From assembly GCA_001464335.1 (NCBI GenBank), contig LNEV01000007.1, positions 62,001 to 126,000 on the forward strand: a stretch of DNA of 64,000 nt, given 5' to 3'. Both the position numbers and the translations under genes were made by a program. Numbering within the stretch: position 1 is the stretch's first letter; every line of letters starts with the position of its first letter. Below the pieces are notes generated by a model. It ran no database searches, was not told the DNA's origin, and worked only from the letters and a program-made list of their open reading frames with translations. The stretch is from Rhizobiales bacterium Ga0077545 (lineage in GTDB: Bacteria; Pseudomonadota; Alphaproteobacteria; Rhizobiales; Methylopilaceae). This document shows, piece after piece, positions 25,540 to 34,680 of this stretch.

Positions 25540-27424
25540 GCTGACCTGCTTTCCGGGCAACCCGCCGCTTGCGGGCTGTTTTCCGTGTCTCCTCCGCCAG
25601 TTCCACGGCTCTCAGAGCGGCCTCCGCCTCGGCGTTCAGGGGAACGCCCTCCTGTGCGGCCCCAAGCAGCGGCTCGTCGGGATGGCGGTGCAGAAGATGC
25701 GTCCCGGCGTCCATACCCTGCGCCTTCTGGATTTCAAGGCGCTCGAAATCGCGGCGGCGAATATCGGCCTCGACCTTTGCGACGCGATCCTCGCTGAAGC
25801 CAAGCGCCCGCAGCGCGGCGTGACCGAGTTGCAGCGCGCTTTCGAGCGTTTCGCGAATTTCGAATGCGACACCGCGATTCAACAGATCGATGGCATGGTC
25901 GCGGTCGATGGCGCGCACGAACACCCGCGCGAGCGGAAATGCGTCGCGCACCAGATCGACGATCTTGAGCGACAATTCGCGGTTCTCCACGCACACGAGA
26001 ATGATGCGCGCATCTTCCGCGCCGCACGCACGCAGCACGTCGATCCGCGAGCCGTCGCCGTAATAGACCTTGAAGCCGAAGCGGGCCGCGAGCCGCACAT
26101 TCTCCGTGCTGTTGTCGATGAGCGTCGTCTCGACGCCTTCGGTGAGCAGGAACTGGGCGGCTGTCTGGCCGAAGCGCCCGAACCCGATGACAAGCGCCGC
26201 CCGGCCTTCACCGCCAAGGCTTTCGGCCTTCTCGACGTCGCTCGAATCGGACCGGCGCAGTCTGTGCGCCACCCGATCCAGAACCGCGATGATGGGGGGC
26301 CCCACCATCATGGACAGCACGCCAAGCGCCAGAATGAGTTGACCGACATCGGGGTTGAACAGGCCGGTGGCGACCGCGAGCGGCAAGAGAACGAACGAAA
26401 ACTCGGACGCCGGAGCCAGCAGCGAGCCGACGCGCACCGCATCGGGCAGCGGAGAGCCGCGCAGATAGGCAAGACCACCGGCGATGACGAGCTTCACGCA
26501 TGTCATGACAACGAGCGCCAGCAGAAGATAGTGCCAGGCACCGGCCACGACCTTCAGGTCGAGGCTCATGCCGACGCCCATGAAGAACAGCGACAGAAGG
26601 AGGCTGCGGAACGGCGCGACATTCACTTCGAGTTCGTGCCGGTAGCTCGATTCCGCGAGGAGCAGCCCGGCCAGAAAGGCGCCGAGGGCCATGGACAGCC
26701 CCACCGCCTCCGATCCGATGGCCGCACCGAAGACGAGCAGCAAGGCTGCTGCGATCATCACCTCATGCCCGCCATTGCGGACAAGAAAATGCAGAACCGG
26801 ATTGATGAGATAGCGCCCGGAGACGACGATGACCGCCAGAACGCCGATGGCCGCCATGACGTGCAGCCCCACGGCGGACGGGTCCACGATGTCCTTCTCG
26901 CCGACGGCCAGAGCCGGGATGAGCGCAAAGGCCGGGACGATGGCAAGATCCTGCGCGAGCAGGACGGAGAAGGTGCGCTGTCCGTACGAACGGGTGAGAT
27001 GCCCACGCTCGTCGAGGATCTTGGTTGCGACCGCCGTCGATGACAATGCCAGCGCAAAGCCGGCCGCGATCGCTCCCTCGATCCCGAGCCCCGCCCACCA
27101 GCCAAGGCCCGCCAGCACCGTGGATGTCAGCAGAAGCTGCGCCGCGCCGAGCCCCAATATGTCGCGCCGCATGTCGAGAAGACGCGAAAACTCGAGCTCG
27201 AGGCCGATCAGAAACAGCAAAAGGACGACGCCCAGCTCCGCGATCCGAAGCGTGCCCTGGGCGTCCTTCAAGATGTCGAGGCCGGAGGGGCCGAGAAGCA
27301 GACCGGACGCGAGATAGCCGACGATGGCGCCCAGACCGAGCCTGTTGAAGAGCGGCGGCGCAATGACGGCTGCGGCCAGAAAGACGATCAGCTCAAGAGG
27401 AAGGACGGGCCCGTTATGGTCCAT
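25526..27424 (-). CDS. CPA2 monovalent cation:proton antiporter, KefB/KefC-like
   Basis: A 632-residue inner-membrane protein. The N-terminal Na/H-exchanger domain has about twelve helices, including GAIVGYLASGLLLGPSGL, ELGVVLLLFLIGLELEFSRL and ALALSSTAVATKILDERGH; the C-terminal RCK/TrkA-N domain starts at ALVIGFGRFGQTAAQFLL with the Rossmann glycines. Relatives are glutathione-gated K efflux systems KefB/KefC, but no KefF/KefG partner is adjacent, so gating and ion remain open. The ATG at 27424 has only a weak ribosome-binding site and a perfect hairpin 11 bases upstream. The tail is lysine/arginine-rich. Confidence 0.92.
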   Translation of the reverse strand: MDHNGPVLPLELIVFLAAAVIAPPLFNRLGLGAIVGYLASGLLLGPSGLDILKDAQGTLRIAELGVVLLLFLIGLELEFSRLLDMRRDILGLGAAQLLLTSTVLAGLGWWAGLGIEGAIAAGFALALSSTAVATKILDERGHLTRSYGQRTFSVLLAQDLAIVPAFALIPALAVGEKDIVDPSAVGLHVMAAIGVLAVIVVSGRYLINPVLHFLVRNGGHEVMIAAALLLVFGAAIGSEAVGLSMALGAFLAGLLLAESSYRHELEVNVAPFRSLLLSLFFMGVGMSLDLKVVAGAWHYLLLALVVMTCVKLVIAGGLAYLRGSPLPDAVRVGSLLAPASEFSFVLLPLAVATGLFNPDVGQLILALGVLSMMVGPPIIAVLDRVAHRLRRSDSSDVEKAESLGGEGRAALVIGFGRFGQTAAQFLLTEGVETTLIDNSTENVRLAARFGFKVYYGDGSRIDVLRACGAEDARIILVCVENRELSLKIVDLVRDAFPLARVFVRAIDRDHAIDLLNRGVAFEIRETLESALQLGHAALRALGFSEDRVAKVEADIRRRDFERLEIQKAQGMDAGTHLLHRHPDEPLLGAAQEGVPLNAEAEAALRAVELAEETRKTARKRRVARKAGQQKAG

Positions 27425-27434
27425 GGAATCTCGC

Positions 27435-27458
27435 GGTACTCGAGTATGCGCGAGTACC
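27435..27458. promoter_or_regulatory. Perfect 8-bp hairpin just upstream of the Kef-like gene
   Basis: Arms GGTACTCG and CGAGTACC are separated by 8 bases, and the 3' arm on the minus strand ends about 10 bases before the ATG at 27424. In the purD-Kef transcript it would fold over the region where a ribosome-binding site should be. It could be an operator, a translational control hairpin or a purD terminator without a U-run. Confidence 0.45.
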
Positions 27459-27482
27459 CCCCGGCGTCGTCAACCGTATGCT

Positions 27483-28751
27483 TCAGCCATTCAGCGCCCG
27501 CCAGCCGATATCGCGGCGGCAAAAGCCTTCCGGCCAGTCGATCAGGTCGAGCGCGGTGTAGGCACGCGCCCGGGCTTCGGCGAGATTTCGGCCGTTCGCC
27601 GTGACGTTGAGAACGCGGCCGCCCCAGGACAGGATGTTGTCGCCGTCCGAGCGCGTTCCGGCCTGAAAAACCTCGACGCCCTCGACGGCGCCGGCCACGT
27701 CGAGACCGCCGATGACGCTGCCTTTTTCGAACAGTCCGGGATAGCCCTTGCTGGCGAACACGACGGTGATCGCCGGATCGTCCGCCCATTCGGCCTGGAC
27801 CGCCCCGAGCGTGCCGTCCGCCGTCGCCTTCAGAATTTCCAGGAGGTCCGATTTCAGCCGCAGCATCAGGACCTGGCATTCCGGATCGCCGAAGCGGACA
27901 TTGTATTCGACGAGCTTGGGCCCCTCGGACGTCAGCATCAGCCCCGCATAGAGCACACCCCGAAACGGATTTCCGAGAATGCTCATGGCGCGCGCCGTCG
28001 GCCTGACGATCTCCTCGAGCGCCCGTTTCTCCAGCTCCGGCGTAAAGACGGGAGCCGGCGAATAGGCCCCCATGCCGCCGGTGTTCGGGCCTTCGTCGCC
28101 ATCGAACGCGCGCTTGTGGTCTTGTGCGCTGCCGAAGGGCAGCACCGTCTCGCCGTCGACGAGGCAGAAATAGCTGACCTCCTCGCCGGTCATGAACTCC
28201 TCGACCACGATGTTCGCGCCCGCAGCACCGAGCCCGCCCTCGAACATCATGTCGACGGCCGCTTCCGCCTCCGCGACATTCATGGCGACGACAACGCCCT
28301 TGCCCGCGGCGAGGCCGTCCGCCTTGACAACGATGGGGGCACCCTGCTGGCGGATATAGGCTTTGGCGCCGTCCGGCTCGACAAAAGTGCGATGGCGCGC
28401 GGTCGGGATGTCGTAGGTGGCGCACAGCTCCTTGGTGTAGGCCTTCGAGCCTTCGAGCTGGGCGGCAGCCTTGCTCGGCCCGAAGACCGGAATGCGCGCT
28501 GCGGACAGATCGTCCGCGAGCCCTTCGACGAGCGGCACTTCCGGCCCGACAACGACGAGATCGATCTCCTCCGCGAGGCAGAAGCGGATGACCGCCTCAT
28601 GATCGGCCGGATCGAGCTTCACGAGGTCTGCGTGCTGGCCGATGCCGGGATTGCCGGGCGCGGCAAACAGCTTCGTGAGGCGCGGGCTTTGGGCGAGTTT
28701 CCAGGCAAGCGCGTGTTCGCGGCCGCCGGAGCCGATGAGAAGAACCTTCAT
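27483..28751 (-). CDS. purD: Phosphoribosylamine-glycine ligase (GAR synthetase)
   Basis: ATP-grasp enzyme of de novo purine synthesis: phosphoribosylamine + glycine to GAR. 422 residues. N-terminal [25 protein letters not shown]-grasp stretches [19 protein letters not shown] and [13 protein letters not shown], and the C-terminal [10 protein letters not shown] complete the family pattern. It lies 58 bases upstream of the Kef-like gene on the same strand and is divergent from xseA with an 88-base gap. No other purine genes are nearby. Confidence 0.97.
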   Translation of the reverse strand: MKVLLIGSGGREHALAWKLAQSPRLTKLFAAPGNPGIGQHADLVKLDPADHEAVIRFCLAEEIDLVVVGPEVPLVEGLADDLSAARIPVFGPSKAAAQLEGSKAYTKELCATYDIPTARHRTFVEPDGAKAYIRQQGAPIVVKADGLAAGKGVVVAMNVAEAEAAVDMMFEGGLGAAGANIVVEEFMTGEEVSYFCLVDGETVLPFGSAQDHKRAFDGDEGPNTGGMGAYSPAPVFTPELEKRALEEIVRPTARAMSILGNPFRGVLYAGLMLTSEGPKLVEYNVRFGDPECQVLMLRLKSDLLEILKATADGTLGAVQAEWADDPAITVVFASKGYPGLFEKGSVIGGLDVAGAVEGVEVFQAGTRSDGDNILSWGGRVLNVTANGRNLAEARARAYTALDLIDWPEGFCRRDIGWRALNG

Positions 28752-28839
28752 GTCCCTCTCATAGCTGCCGCGCGCCGCAACGCAAACGGGGCGTGCCGCA
28801 TTTTCCCCGGCCGCCGCCGGGTGCTAAGGTCCGCCTCCC

Positions 28840-30348
28840 ATGCCCGATACGGAATCAACGACCTCCAACGCGCCCGAGATTTCGGTCTCCGAGCTGTCCG
28901 CCAATCTGAAACGCACCGTCGAGGATGCGTTCGGCTATGTGCGGGTGCGCGGCGAAATCTCCGGCTATCGCGGGCCGCATTCCTCGGGCCATGCCTATTT
29001 CAGCCTGAAGGACGAGAGCGCGCGGCTCGATGCGGTGGTCTGGAAGGGCACGTTCGGGCGCATGAAGTTTCGCCCCGAAGAGGGCATGGAAGTCATCGCC
29101 ACCGGCAAGATCACGACCTATGCCGGGAAATCGAGCTATCAGATCGTCATCGAGGCGCTGGAGCCTGCCGGCGCGGGCGCCCTGCTCGCGCAGCTTGAGG
29201 AACGCCGCAAACGCCTTGCCACCGAAGGCCTTTTCGACCGCGAACGCAAAAAACCGATTCCCTATCTGCCGGACGTGATCGGCGTCGTCACCTCGCCGAC
29301 CGGCGCGGTCATCCGCGACATTCTCCATCGCCTGTCGGACCGTTTTGCGCGCCACGTCATCGTCTGGCCGGTGCGCGTTCAGGGCGAGACGAGTGCCGCC
29401 GAGGTCGCCGCTGCCGTGCGCGGCTTCAACGCGCTGCCCGCCGATGGCGCGATCCCCCGCCCCGATGTCCTTATTGTCGCGCGCGGCGGCGGCAGCCTCG
29501 AAGACCTCTGGGGCTTCAACGACGAGGACCTCGTGCGCGCGGTGGCCGCGAGCGAAATCCCGGTCATCTCCGCCGTCGGCCACGAGACGGACACCACGCT
29601 CATCGATTTCGTGTCCGATCTGCGTGCCCCGACACCCACGGGCGCGGCGGAATTCGCGGTGCCGGTGCGCACCGAACTTCTCGCCAATGTGGGCTCCTGC
29701 GGCGGGCGGCTGATCGGCGCGCTCGGGCGCAATGTGGAACGACGGCGCACGGAATTGCGCTCGGCCGCCCGCGCGCTCTCGACACCCGATGCCCTGCTCG
29801 CGGCGCCGCGCCAGAAATTCGACGCTTTGGCCGCACGGCTCGGCCCGGCGCTCATCGCCAACGAGCGCGCGAAGCGCATCCTGTTCTCGAACGCCGCATC
29901 GCGCTTGCAGCCGGGCCTTCTGCGCGGCCGGATGGACCGCTGCGGCGAGCAGCTTCGGACCCTCGAAGCCCGCAAGACGCTTGCGCTGCAGACGAACACG
30001 CGCGCCTGGCGGCGGCGTTTCGATGTTTCCGGTCAGCGCGTCGTCCCGGCCCTTCCGCAGCGGAGCCTGCGCGAAGCCGGCAAGAGGCTCGACCACGCCT
30101 TCTCGTTGTTGCGCGCTTTCTCCTATGCGGGCGTGCTGGAGCGCGGATTTGCACTTGTTCAGGACGCGAAGGGACATGTTGTCCGCACAGCATCGGGTGT
30201 CGCGGCCGGGGATGCGCTGACCCTGAAGTTCAAGGACGGTGAGGTCGCGGCAACGGCAAACGGCGATGCGCCGCCGAAGCCGGCTGCAAAACCAGCCGCC
30301 AAAGCCATCCGGAAAGCCGAAACGAAGCAGGACGATCTGTTCGGCTGA
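28840..30348 (+). CDS. xseA: Exodeoxyribonuclease VII large subunit
   Basis: Degrades single-stranded DNA to oligonucleotides together with XseB. 502 residues. The N-terminal OB domain has [27 protein letters not shown]; the nuclease core has [38 protein letters not shown] and [16 protein letters not shown]. The C-terminal 60 residues are alanine- and lysine-rich ([11 protein letters not shown]), longer than in E. coli. The small subunit gene is not adjacent; it is at 49501-49743. Confidence 0.97.
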   Translation: MPDTESTTSNAPEISVSELSANLKRTVEDAFGYVRVRGEISGYRGPHSSGHAYFSLKDESARLDAVVWKGTFGRMKFRPEEGMEVIATGKITTYAGKSSYQIVIEALEPAGAGALLAQLEERRKRLATEGLFDRERKKPIPYLPDVIGVVTSPTGAVIRDILHRLSDRFARHVIVWPVRVQGETSAAEVAAAVRGFNALPADGAIPRPDVLIVARGGGSLEDLWGFNDEDLVRAVAASEIPVISAVGHETDTTLIDFVSDLRAPTPTGAAEFAVPVRTELLANVGSCGGRLIGALGRNVERRRTELRSAARALSTPDALLAAPRQKFDALAARLGPALIANERAKRILFSNAASRLQPGLLRGRMDRCGEQLRTLEARKTLALQTNTRAWRRRFDVSGQRVVPALPQRSLREAGKRLDHAFSLLRAFSYAGVLERGFALVQDAKGHVVRTASGVAAGDALTLKFKDGEVAATANGDAPPKPAAKPAAKAIRKAETKQDDLFG

Positions 30349-30382
30349 CCCGCCTTGGGAATGCCCCATCCGGTCGGCGCCC

Positions 30383-30418
30383 ACCTACGGGCACGCACCT
30401 AAGCATTTGTACGTAGGT
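30383..30418. promoter_or_regulatory. FixJ-like half-sites in the fixL upstream region
   Basis: ACCTACG (30383-30389) and CGTAGGT (30412-30418) form a perfect inverted repeat with a 22-base spacer; a third half-site, ACCTAAG, begins at 30397 and directly repeats the first at a 14-base period. GTACGTAG at 30409-30416 equals the sequence GTAMGTAG that I recall from in vitro selection with Sinorhizobium FixJ. The site lies 40 bases before fixL and suggests autoregulation. Confidence 0.5.
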
Positions 30419-30455
30419 TATTGGTTTTGAGGGGCCTGAACGCTACAACGGCGCG

Positions 30456-31943
30456 GTGAACCTGAGCCAATCCCTGTCACATCTGGTCGGCCGCGCGAGG
30501 GCCTGGGATTATGCGGCCGCCGTCCTGACGACGGGCTGCGCCCTTCCCTTGCGCATCATGCTCGAGCCGGTTCTGCTGGACCGGGCGGAATTTCTCTTCT
30601 TCATCCCGGCCGTGCTCATCAGCGGCGTGCTCGGCGGATTTGGCCCGGCGATCACCGCGACGGGGCTCGGCCTCGCTTCGGGCCTTTTCCTGGGCGCAGG
30701 CGAGCACTTCCAGCTCGGCGATCTGCTGGACGCGCTCGGCTTCCTCGCCATCGGCGTCGGCATTGCCCTGTTCGGGCGGCGCGCGCGCATTACGCGGGGC
30801 GAGGCCAGACAGGCTTTGCAGAACCTGCGCGAGCGCGAGGCGCATCTGCGCTCGATCCTGGACACCGTGCCCGATGCGATGATCGTCATCGACGAGGCCG
30901 GAATCATGCGCTCCTTTTCTTCCACGGCCGAGCGTCTGTTCGGCTGGAGCGCGGAAGAAGCTGTCGGCCACAATGTCAGGATGCTGATGCCCTCGCCCTA
31001 CCGCGAGCGGCACGATGCCTCGATTCTGCGCTATCTGACGACCGGCGAGAAACGCATCATCGGCATCGGCCGCGTCGTGGTCGGCGAGCGCAAGGACGGC
31101 TCCACGTTTCCGATGGAGCTGTCCGTCGGCGAGATGCTTTCGGGCGAGAACCGCTTCTTCACCGGCTTCGTGCGCGATCTGACGGAGCGCCAGAAAACCG
31201 AGGCGCATGTCCAGGAATTGCAGTCCGAGCTTGTCCATATGTCGCGCCTGACTGCGATGGGCGAGATGGCCTCCGCGCTCGCCCACGAACTCAACCAGCC
31301 GCTGTCGGCCATCTCAAACTACATGAAGGGGTCGCTGCGCCTTCTCGCAGCTGCGCCCGATGCCGATCCACGGCTCCAGGGCGCGATCTCGAAAGCCTCC
31401 GAGCAGGCGTTGCGCGCCGGGCAGATCATCCGCCATCTGCGCGACTTCGTGTCCCGCCACGAAAGCGCGCGTCAGGACGAAAGCTTCAGCAAGCTCGTCG
31501 AGGAAGCGAGTGCGCTCGCGCTTGTCGGAGCGCGTGAATACGGCGTGCGGGTCAAGCTGGAGCTCGACACCGAAAGCGATCTCGTCCGCGTCGACAGGGT
31601 CCAAATCCAGCAGGTTCTGCTCAATCTCATCCGCAACGCCGTCGAGGCGATGGAACACGGCCCGAGGCGCGAACTGCTCGTCCGCACCACGCCCGCCGAT
31701 GACGGCATGACGCTCGTTTCGGTGTCCGACACCGGGTCTGGCATCTCGCCCGAAATTGCCAGCCGGCTGTTCCAGCCTTTCATCACAACAAAAACGCAAG
31801 GCATGGGCGTCGGCCTGTCGATCTGCCGCACGATCATCGAGCTGCACGGCGGGCGCATCTGGGTCGAGCCCAACCCCGAGGGCGGAACCGTGTTCAACTT
31901 CACCCTGCGCCGGGCCACACCCGCCGACGAGGAAACGACATGA
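30456..31943 (+). CDS. fixL: Heme-PAS oxygen-sensing histidine kinase FixL
   Basis: Membrane-bound oxygen sensor that phosphorylates FixJ when oxygen is low. 495 residues from the GTG at 30456: an N-terminal DUF4118-like four-helix membrane part (about 20-105), PAS domain (about 130-245), HisKA with phospho-acceptor H277 in [11 protein letters not shown], and HATPase with [14 protein letters not shown] and [10 protein letters not shown]. Within PAS, H186 (RHDASI) and R206 (GIGRVV) have the same 20-residue spacing as the heme-ligand His200 and distal Arg220 of Bradyrhizobium FixL, which supports heme binding. It overlaps fixJ by 4 bases. Confidence 0.94.
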   Translation: MNLSQSLSHLVGRARAWDYAAAVLTTGCALPLRIMLEPVLLDRAEFLFFIPAVLISGVLGGFGPAITATGLGLASGLFLGAGEHFQLGDLLDALGFLAIGVGIALFGRRARITRGEARQALQNLREREAHLRSILDTVPDAMIVIDEAGIMRSFSSTAERLFGWSAEEAVGHNVRMLMPSPYRERHDASILRYLTTGEKRIIGIGRVVVGERKDGSTFPMELSVGEMLSGENRFFTGFVRDLTERQKTEAHVQELQSELVHMSRLTAMGEMASALAHELNQPLSAISNYMKGSLRLLAAAPDADPRLQGAISKASEQALRAGQIIRHLRDFVSRHESARQDESFSKLVEEASALALVGAREYGVRVKLELDTESDLVRVDRVQIQQVLLNLIRNAVEAMEHGPRRELLVRTTPADDGMTLVSVSDTGSGISPEIASRLFQPFITTKTQGMGVGLSICRTIIELHGGRIWVEPNPEGGTVFNFTLRRATPADEETT

Positions 31944-32557
31944 GCGAAAACGGCCTGATCCATGTCATCGACGACGACGACGCCGTGCGGGAATCGATCG
32001 ACTTCCTGCTCGGCGCCGCCGATCTTTCGGTGCGCACCTACGCCTCCGCCACCGAATATCTGAACACCGGGCCCGGCCCCGGCCCGGCCTGCGTGCTGAC
32101 CGATGTGCGCATGCCGGAAATGTCCGGCCTGGATCTTCTGAAAAAGCTGAAAGCGGACGGATCGGTCACGCCGGTCATTGTCATGACGGGGCATGGCGAC
32201 ATTCCTCTGGCGGTCGAGGCGATGAAGTTCGGCGCCTTCGATTTCATCGAAAAGCCGTTCGACGACGAGCGCCTGATCTCGGCCGTCACGGCGGCGCTCC
32301 GGATCGGCACTGAGCTGGAAAACAAAAGCCGCGAACAATCCGAAATTCGCGAACTCATCGACACGCTGACGCCGCGCGAACGCGATGTGATGAACGGTCT
32401 CGTCCAAGGCAAGCCGAACAAGATCATCGCCTACGATCTGGGCATCAGCCCGCGGACCGTCGAGGTCTACCGCGCCAATGTCATGCACAAGCTCAAGGCG
32501 GGCAGTCTGTCCGATGTGGTGAAAATGGCGCTCGGCCTCGGCCCCGATGCAACATAG
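31940..32557 (+). CDS. fixJ: Response regulator FixJ
   Basis: DNA-binding response regulator, partner of FixL. 205 residues: receiver domain with acidic D11-D14, phospho-acceptor D55 in [18 protein letters not shown] and IEKPF; then a LuxR-type HTH ([39 protein letters not shown]). FixJ usually activates fixK-type genes for microaerobic respiration; no fixK, ccoNOQP or nif gene is in this window. It starts in the 4-base overlap ATGA with fixL, and the MBL-fold gene follows after 9 bases. Confidence 0.95.
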   Translation: MSENGLIHVIDDDDAVRESIDFLLGAADLSVRTYASATEYLNTGPGPGPACVLTDVRMPEMSGLDLLKKLKADGSVTPVIVMTGHGDIPLAVEAMKFGAFDFIEKPFDDERLISAVTAALRIGTELENKSREQSEIRELIDTLTPRERDVMNGLVQGKPNKIIAYDLGISPRTVEVYRANVMHKLKAGSLSDVVKMALGLGPDAT

Positions 32558-32566
32558 ACTGAACCC

Positions 32567-33457
32567 ATGACCACGCTGCATTTCGACCGTTCGCATCCCG
32601 GCCATTACGGTGAGGCGATCACCCTGTCGCCGCTCGTGCGCCGGGTCGTTGCCAACAATCCGGGGCCTTTCACCTTTACCGGCACGGTGACCCACATCAT
32701 CGGCCGCGGCGAGGTCGCGGTGCTGGATCCGGGGCCCGACGATCCGGACCATATCGCCGCCCTCATGGCGGCGACCGCCGGAGAAACGATCACCACGATT
32801 GTCGTCAGCCACACCCACCGCGACCATACGGATGGCGTCGAAGCCTTGCGCGCAATGACCAATGCGCGCGTCATCGGCTGCGCCCCGCACGCGGGGACCG
32901 AAGAGGCCGACCCGCTGGAAGCCAGCATCAACCTCATCTACGCCCCACAGCAGGTTCTGAGCGACGGAGAACTCGTCAATGGCAAAGGCTGGACGCTGGA
33001 AACGGTCGCAACGCCCGGCCACACACGCAATCATCTCGCCTTCGCGCTGAAGGAAGAAAACGCGCTGTTCCCGGGCGATCTCGTCATGGCTTGGTCGACG
33101 ACCGTGATCGCGCCGCCCGACGGCAATATGCGCCAGTACAAGCAATCCCTGCGCAAGCTGCTGGCTCGCAGCGAAGATCCGTATTATCCGGCGCATGGTA
33201 CATCGCTCGCCGATGCAAAAGCCTACGTCGCCGCCCTGCTCGCTCATCGCGAGGCCCGCGAGCGTCACATTCTGGATCTTCTCGGAACGGGTCCGCACAC
33301 GATCCCGGCGCTCGTCGCCGCCATGTATCCCGATCTCGCACCAAACCTTCGTGGCGCGGCGGGCCTGTCGGTGCGCGCGCATCTCGATGAGCTTCAGCAA
33401 GACGGCCGCATCGGCCTCCACGCAACCTCCGGCGAACCAGCCTATTCGCGCCTCTGA
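32567..33457 (+). CDS. Metallo-beta-lactamase-fold hydrolase, LACTB2-like
   Basis: 296 residues. The metal motif is THRDHTDG (HxHxDH class, here SHTHRDHTD), followed by GHTRNHLAF, FPGDLVM and YPAHGTSLADA for the remaining His/Asp ligands. The C-terminal winged-helix (IPALVAAMYPDLAPNL, then SVRAHLDELQQDGRI) is that of the LACTB2/BLACT_WH group, some of which are nucleases. It lies 9 bases after fixJ, so it may belong to the fixLJ transcript; whether that is functional is unknown. The substrate is not predictable. Confidence 0.9.
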   Translation: MTTLHFDRSHPGHYGEAITLSPLVRRVVANNPGPFTFTGTVTHIIGRGEVAVLDPGPDDPDHIAALMAATAGETITTIVVSHTHRDHTDGVEALRAMTNARVIGCAPHAGTEEADPLEASINLIYAPQQVLSDGELVNGKGWTLETVATPGHTRNHLAFALKEENALFPGDLVMAWSTTVIAPPDGNMRQYKQSLRKLLARSEDPYYPAHGTSLADAKAYVAALLAHREARERHILDLLGTGPHTIPALVAAMYPDLAPNLRGAAGLSVRAHLDELQQDGRIGLHATSGEPAYSRL

Positions 33458-33492
33458 CGGCTGAGGTTGCCGCGCGGGTCAGGATGCCAGCG

Positions 33493-33517
33493 GGAACCCC
33501 ATTGCCGCCCGATGGTT
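33493..33517 (+). promoter_or_regulatory. EcfG (general stress)-like promoter before the SDR gene
   Basis: GGAAC at 33493-33497, a 16-base spacer, then GGTT at 33514-33517. The alphaproteobacterial EcfG consensus is GGAAC-N16/17-CGTT, so there is one mismatch. It lies 28 bases before the SDR start, an appropriate distance, and the product belongs to a family often found among general stress proteins. Confidence 0.5.
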
Positions 33518-33544
33518 CTGCTCTGAAGCGACAGGAGTGGAGCC

Positions 33545-34402
33545 ATGCTGGACTACCCTCACCCCCCATTTCCGAACCAGAAGCAGCCAATGCCCGGCGT
33601 CACGAAAAAAATGACGCCCGTGCCGGACCACGGCGAGAAATCCTACAAGGGATCAGGTCGGCTCGAAGGGCTGACGGCTGTCATTACAGGAGCAGACAGC
33701 GGCATCGGGCGCGCCGTTGCTCTCGCTTATGCGCGCGAAGGCGCCGATGTCCTCATCTCATATCTTCAGGAAGAGGAAGACGCCCGCGAGACCCAGCGCC
33801 TCGTGGAGGAAGCCGGGCGTAAAGCGGTTCTTCTGCCGGGAGACATTCAGGACCCCGCCCACTGCCGCAAAATCATCGAGAAGGCGGTTTCCGAACTAGG
33901 CGGCATCGACATCCTCGTGAACAACGCCGCCCATCAGGCCACGTTCAGCGAGATCGAGGACATCAGCGACGAGGAATGGGACCTGACCTTCCGCGTCAAC
34001 ATCCATGCGATGTTCTATCTCGCAAAAGCTGCCGTGCCGCATATGAAAGACGGCGGCTCGATCATCAACACCGCCTCCATCAATTCCGACGATCCCAACC
34101 CGACGCTTCTGGCTTACGCGACGACCAAGGGCGCAATCCAGAATTTCACTGCAGGTCTTGCAAAAATGCTCGCGCCGCGCGGCATACGGGCAAATGCGGT
34201 TGCACCGGGCCCGATCTGGACGCCGCTCATTCCCGCCACAATGCCCGAAGACGTTGTTTCGAAATTTGGAAGTCAGGTGCCGATGAAACGGCCCGGCCAG
34301 CCCGCCGAACTCGCAACGGCCTATGTGATGCTCGCAGACCCGCTGTCGAGCTACGTGTCCGGGGCAACGATCGCCGTCACCGGCGGCCGCCCGATACTCT
34401 GA
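33545..34402 (+). CDS. SDR family oxidoreductase, general-stress (GSP39/YhdF) type
   Basis: NAD(P)-dependent short-chain dehydrogenase of 285 residues with the long N-terminal extension (about 40 residues rich in Pro, Lys) that marks the Bacillus GSP39-like group. TGADSGIGRAVALAYAREGAD is the nucleotide motif, VNNAAHQ replaces NNAG, and Tyr/Lys of the active site lie in AYATTKGA after Ser in TASINS. The ATG at 33545 has AGGAG upstream. Its likely promoter is EcfG-like, which fits a stress role; the substrate is unknown. The small gene 34414-34623 follows 11 bases later. Confidence 0.92.
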   Translation: MLDYPHPPFPNQKQPMPGVTKKMTPVPDHGEKSYKGSGRLEGLTAVITGADSGIGRAVALAYAREGADVLISYLQEEEDARETQRLVEEAGRKAVLLPGDIQDPAHCRKIIEKAVSELGGIDILVNNAAHQATFSEIEDISDEEWDLTFRVNIHAMFYLAKAAVPHMKDGGSIINTASINSDDPNPTLLAYATTKGAIQNFTAGLAKMLAPRGIRANAVAPGPIWTPLIPATMPEDVVSKFGSQVPMKRPGQPAELATAYVMLADPLSSYVSGATIAVTGGRPIL

Positions 34403-34413
34403 GGGAGAGAAAG

Positions 34414-34623
34414 ATGCAGATCGCCGAATACGAAGTTATCAGCCGCGGCGGACATTGGTTCGTCTGCCACGACAGCGACGAGGCCGGTCCCTACGCAACC
34501 AAGGAGGCCGCGCTTCAGGCGGCCGTGCCGCCGATCAGCCTCTCGGCAGCGGAGGGGCTCGAAATACATCTGCGCATCGAAGGCGGCATCAAAACGCCCG
34601 ATCCGCAGATGACGGATAACTGA
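34414..34623 (+). CDS. Small hypothetical protein (69 aa), possibly stress co-regulated
   Basis: Starts at the ATG at 34414 with GAGGGAGAG upstream and encodes 69 residues, which is below the size of most annotations. It begins MQIAEYEVISRGGHWFVCHDSDEAGPY and continues with a helix rich in Ala (TKEAALQAAVPPISLSA) and an acidic tail. The first half resembles small DUF2188-type stress proteins, but I cannot assign a family with confidence. It is 11 bases after the SDR gene, so the two are probably one operon. A large hairpin follows the stop. Confidence 0.7.
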   Translation: MQIAEYEVISRGGHWFVCHDSDEAGPYATKEAALQAAVPPISLSAAEGLEIHLRIEGGIKTPDPQMTDN

Positions 34624-34637
34624 CACTGGCCAATGGA

Positions 34638-34678
34638 TGCAAACGTCCAAACGCGCGGAACCGCGTTCAACGTTTGCA
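34638..34678. terminator. Nested hairpin between two convergent genes
   Basis: Outer arms TGCAAACGT/ACGTTTGCA (9 bp, perfect) and inner arms AACGCG/CGCGTT around a 6-base loop, with a 3/2 internal loop. It fills the 57-base gap between the 69-residue gene and the convergent GtrA gene. No T-run follows on either strand, so it may be a factor-dependent terminator, a transcript-end stabiliser or an operator. Confidence 0.5.
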
Positions 34679-34680
34679 CG

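Noticed and set aside
25538..27043. 501-codon plus-strand open frame inside the Kef-like antiporter
   Set aside because: It is antisense to well-conserved transporter sequence; the translation is charged and lacks domains.
27324..29198. Long plus-strand open frame over the antiporter start, purD and the xseA start
   Set aside because: It lies opposite purD and out of frame with xseA, has no recognisable domain, and its composition is typical of shadow frames. The minus-strand purD and the plus-strand xseA explain the region.
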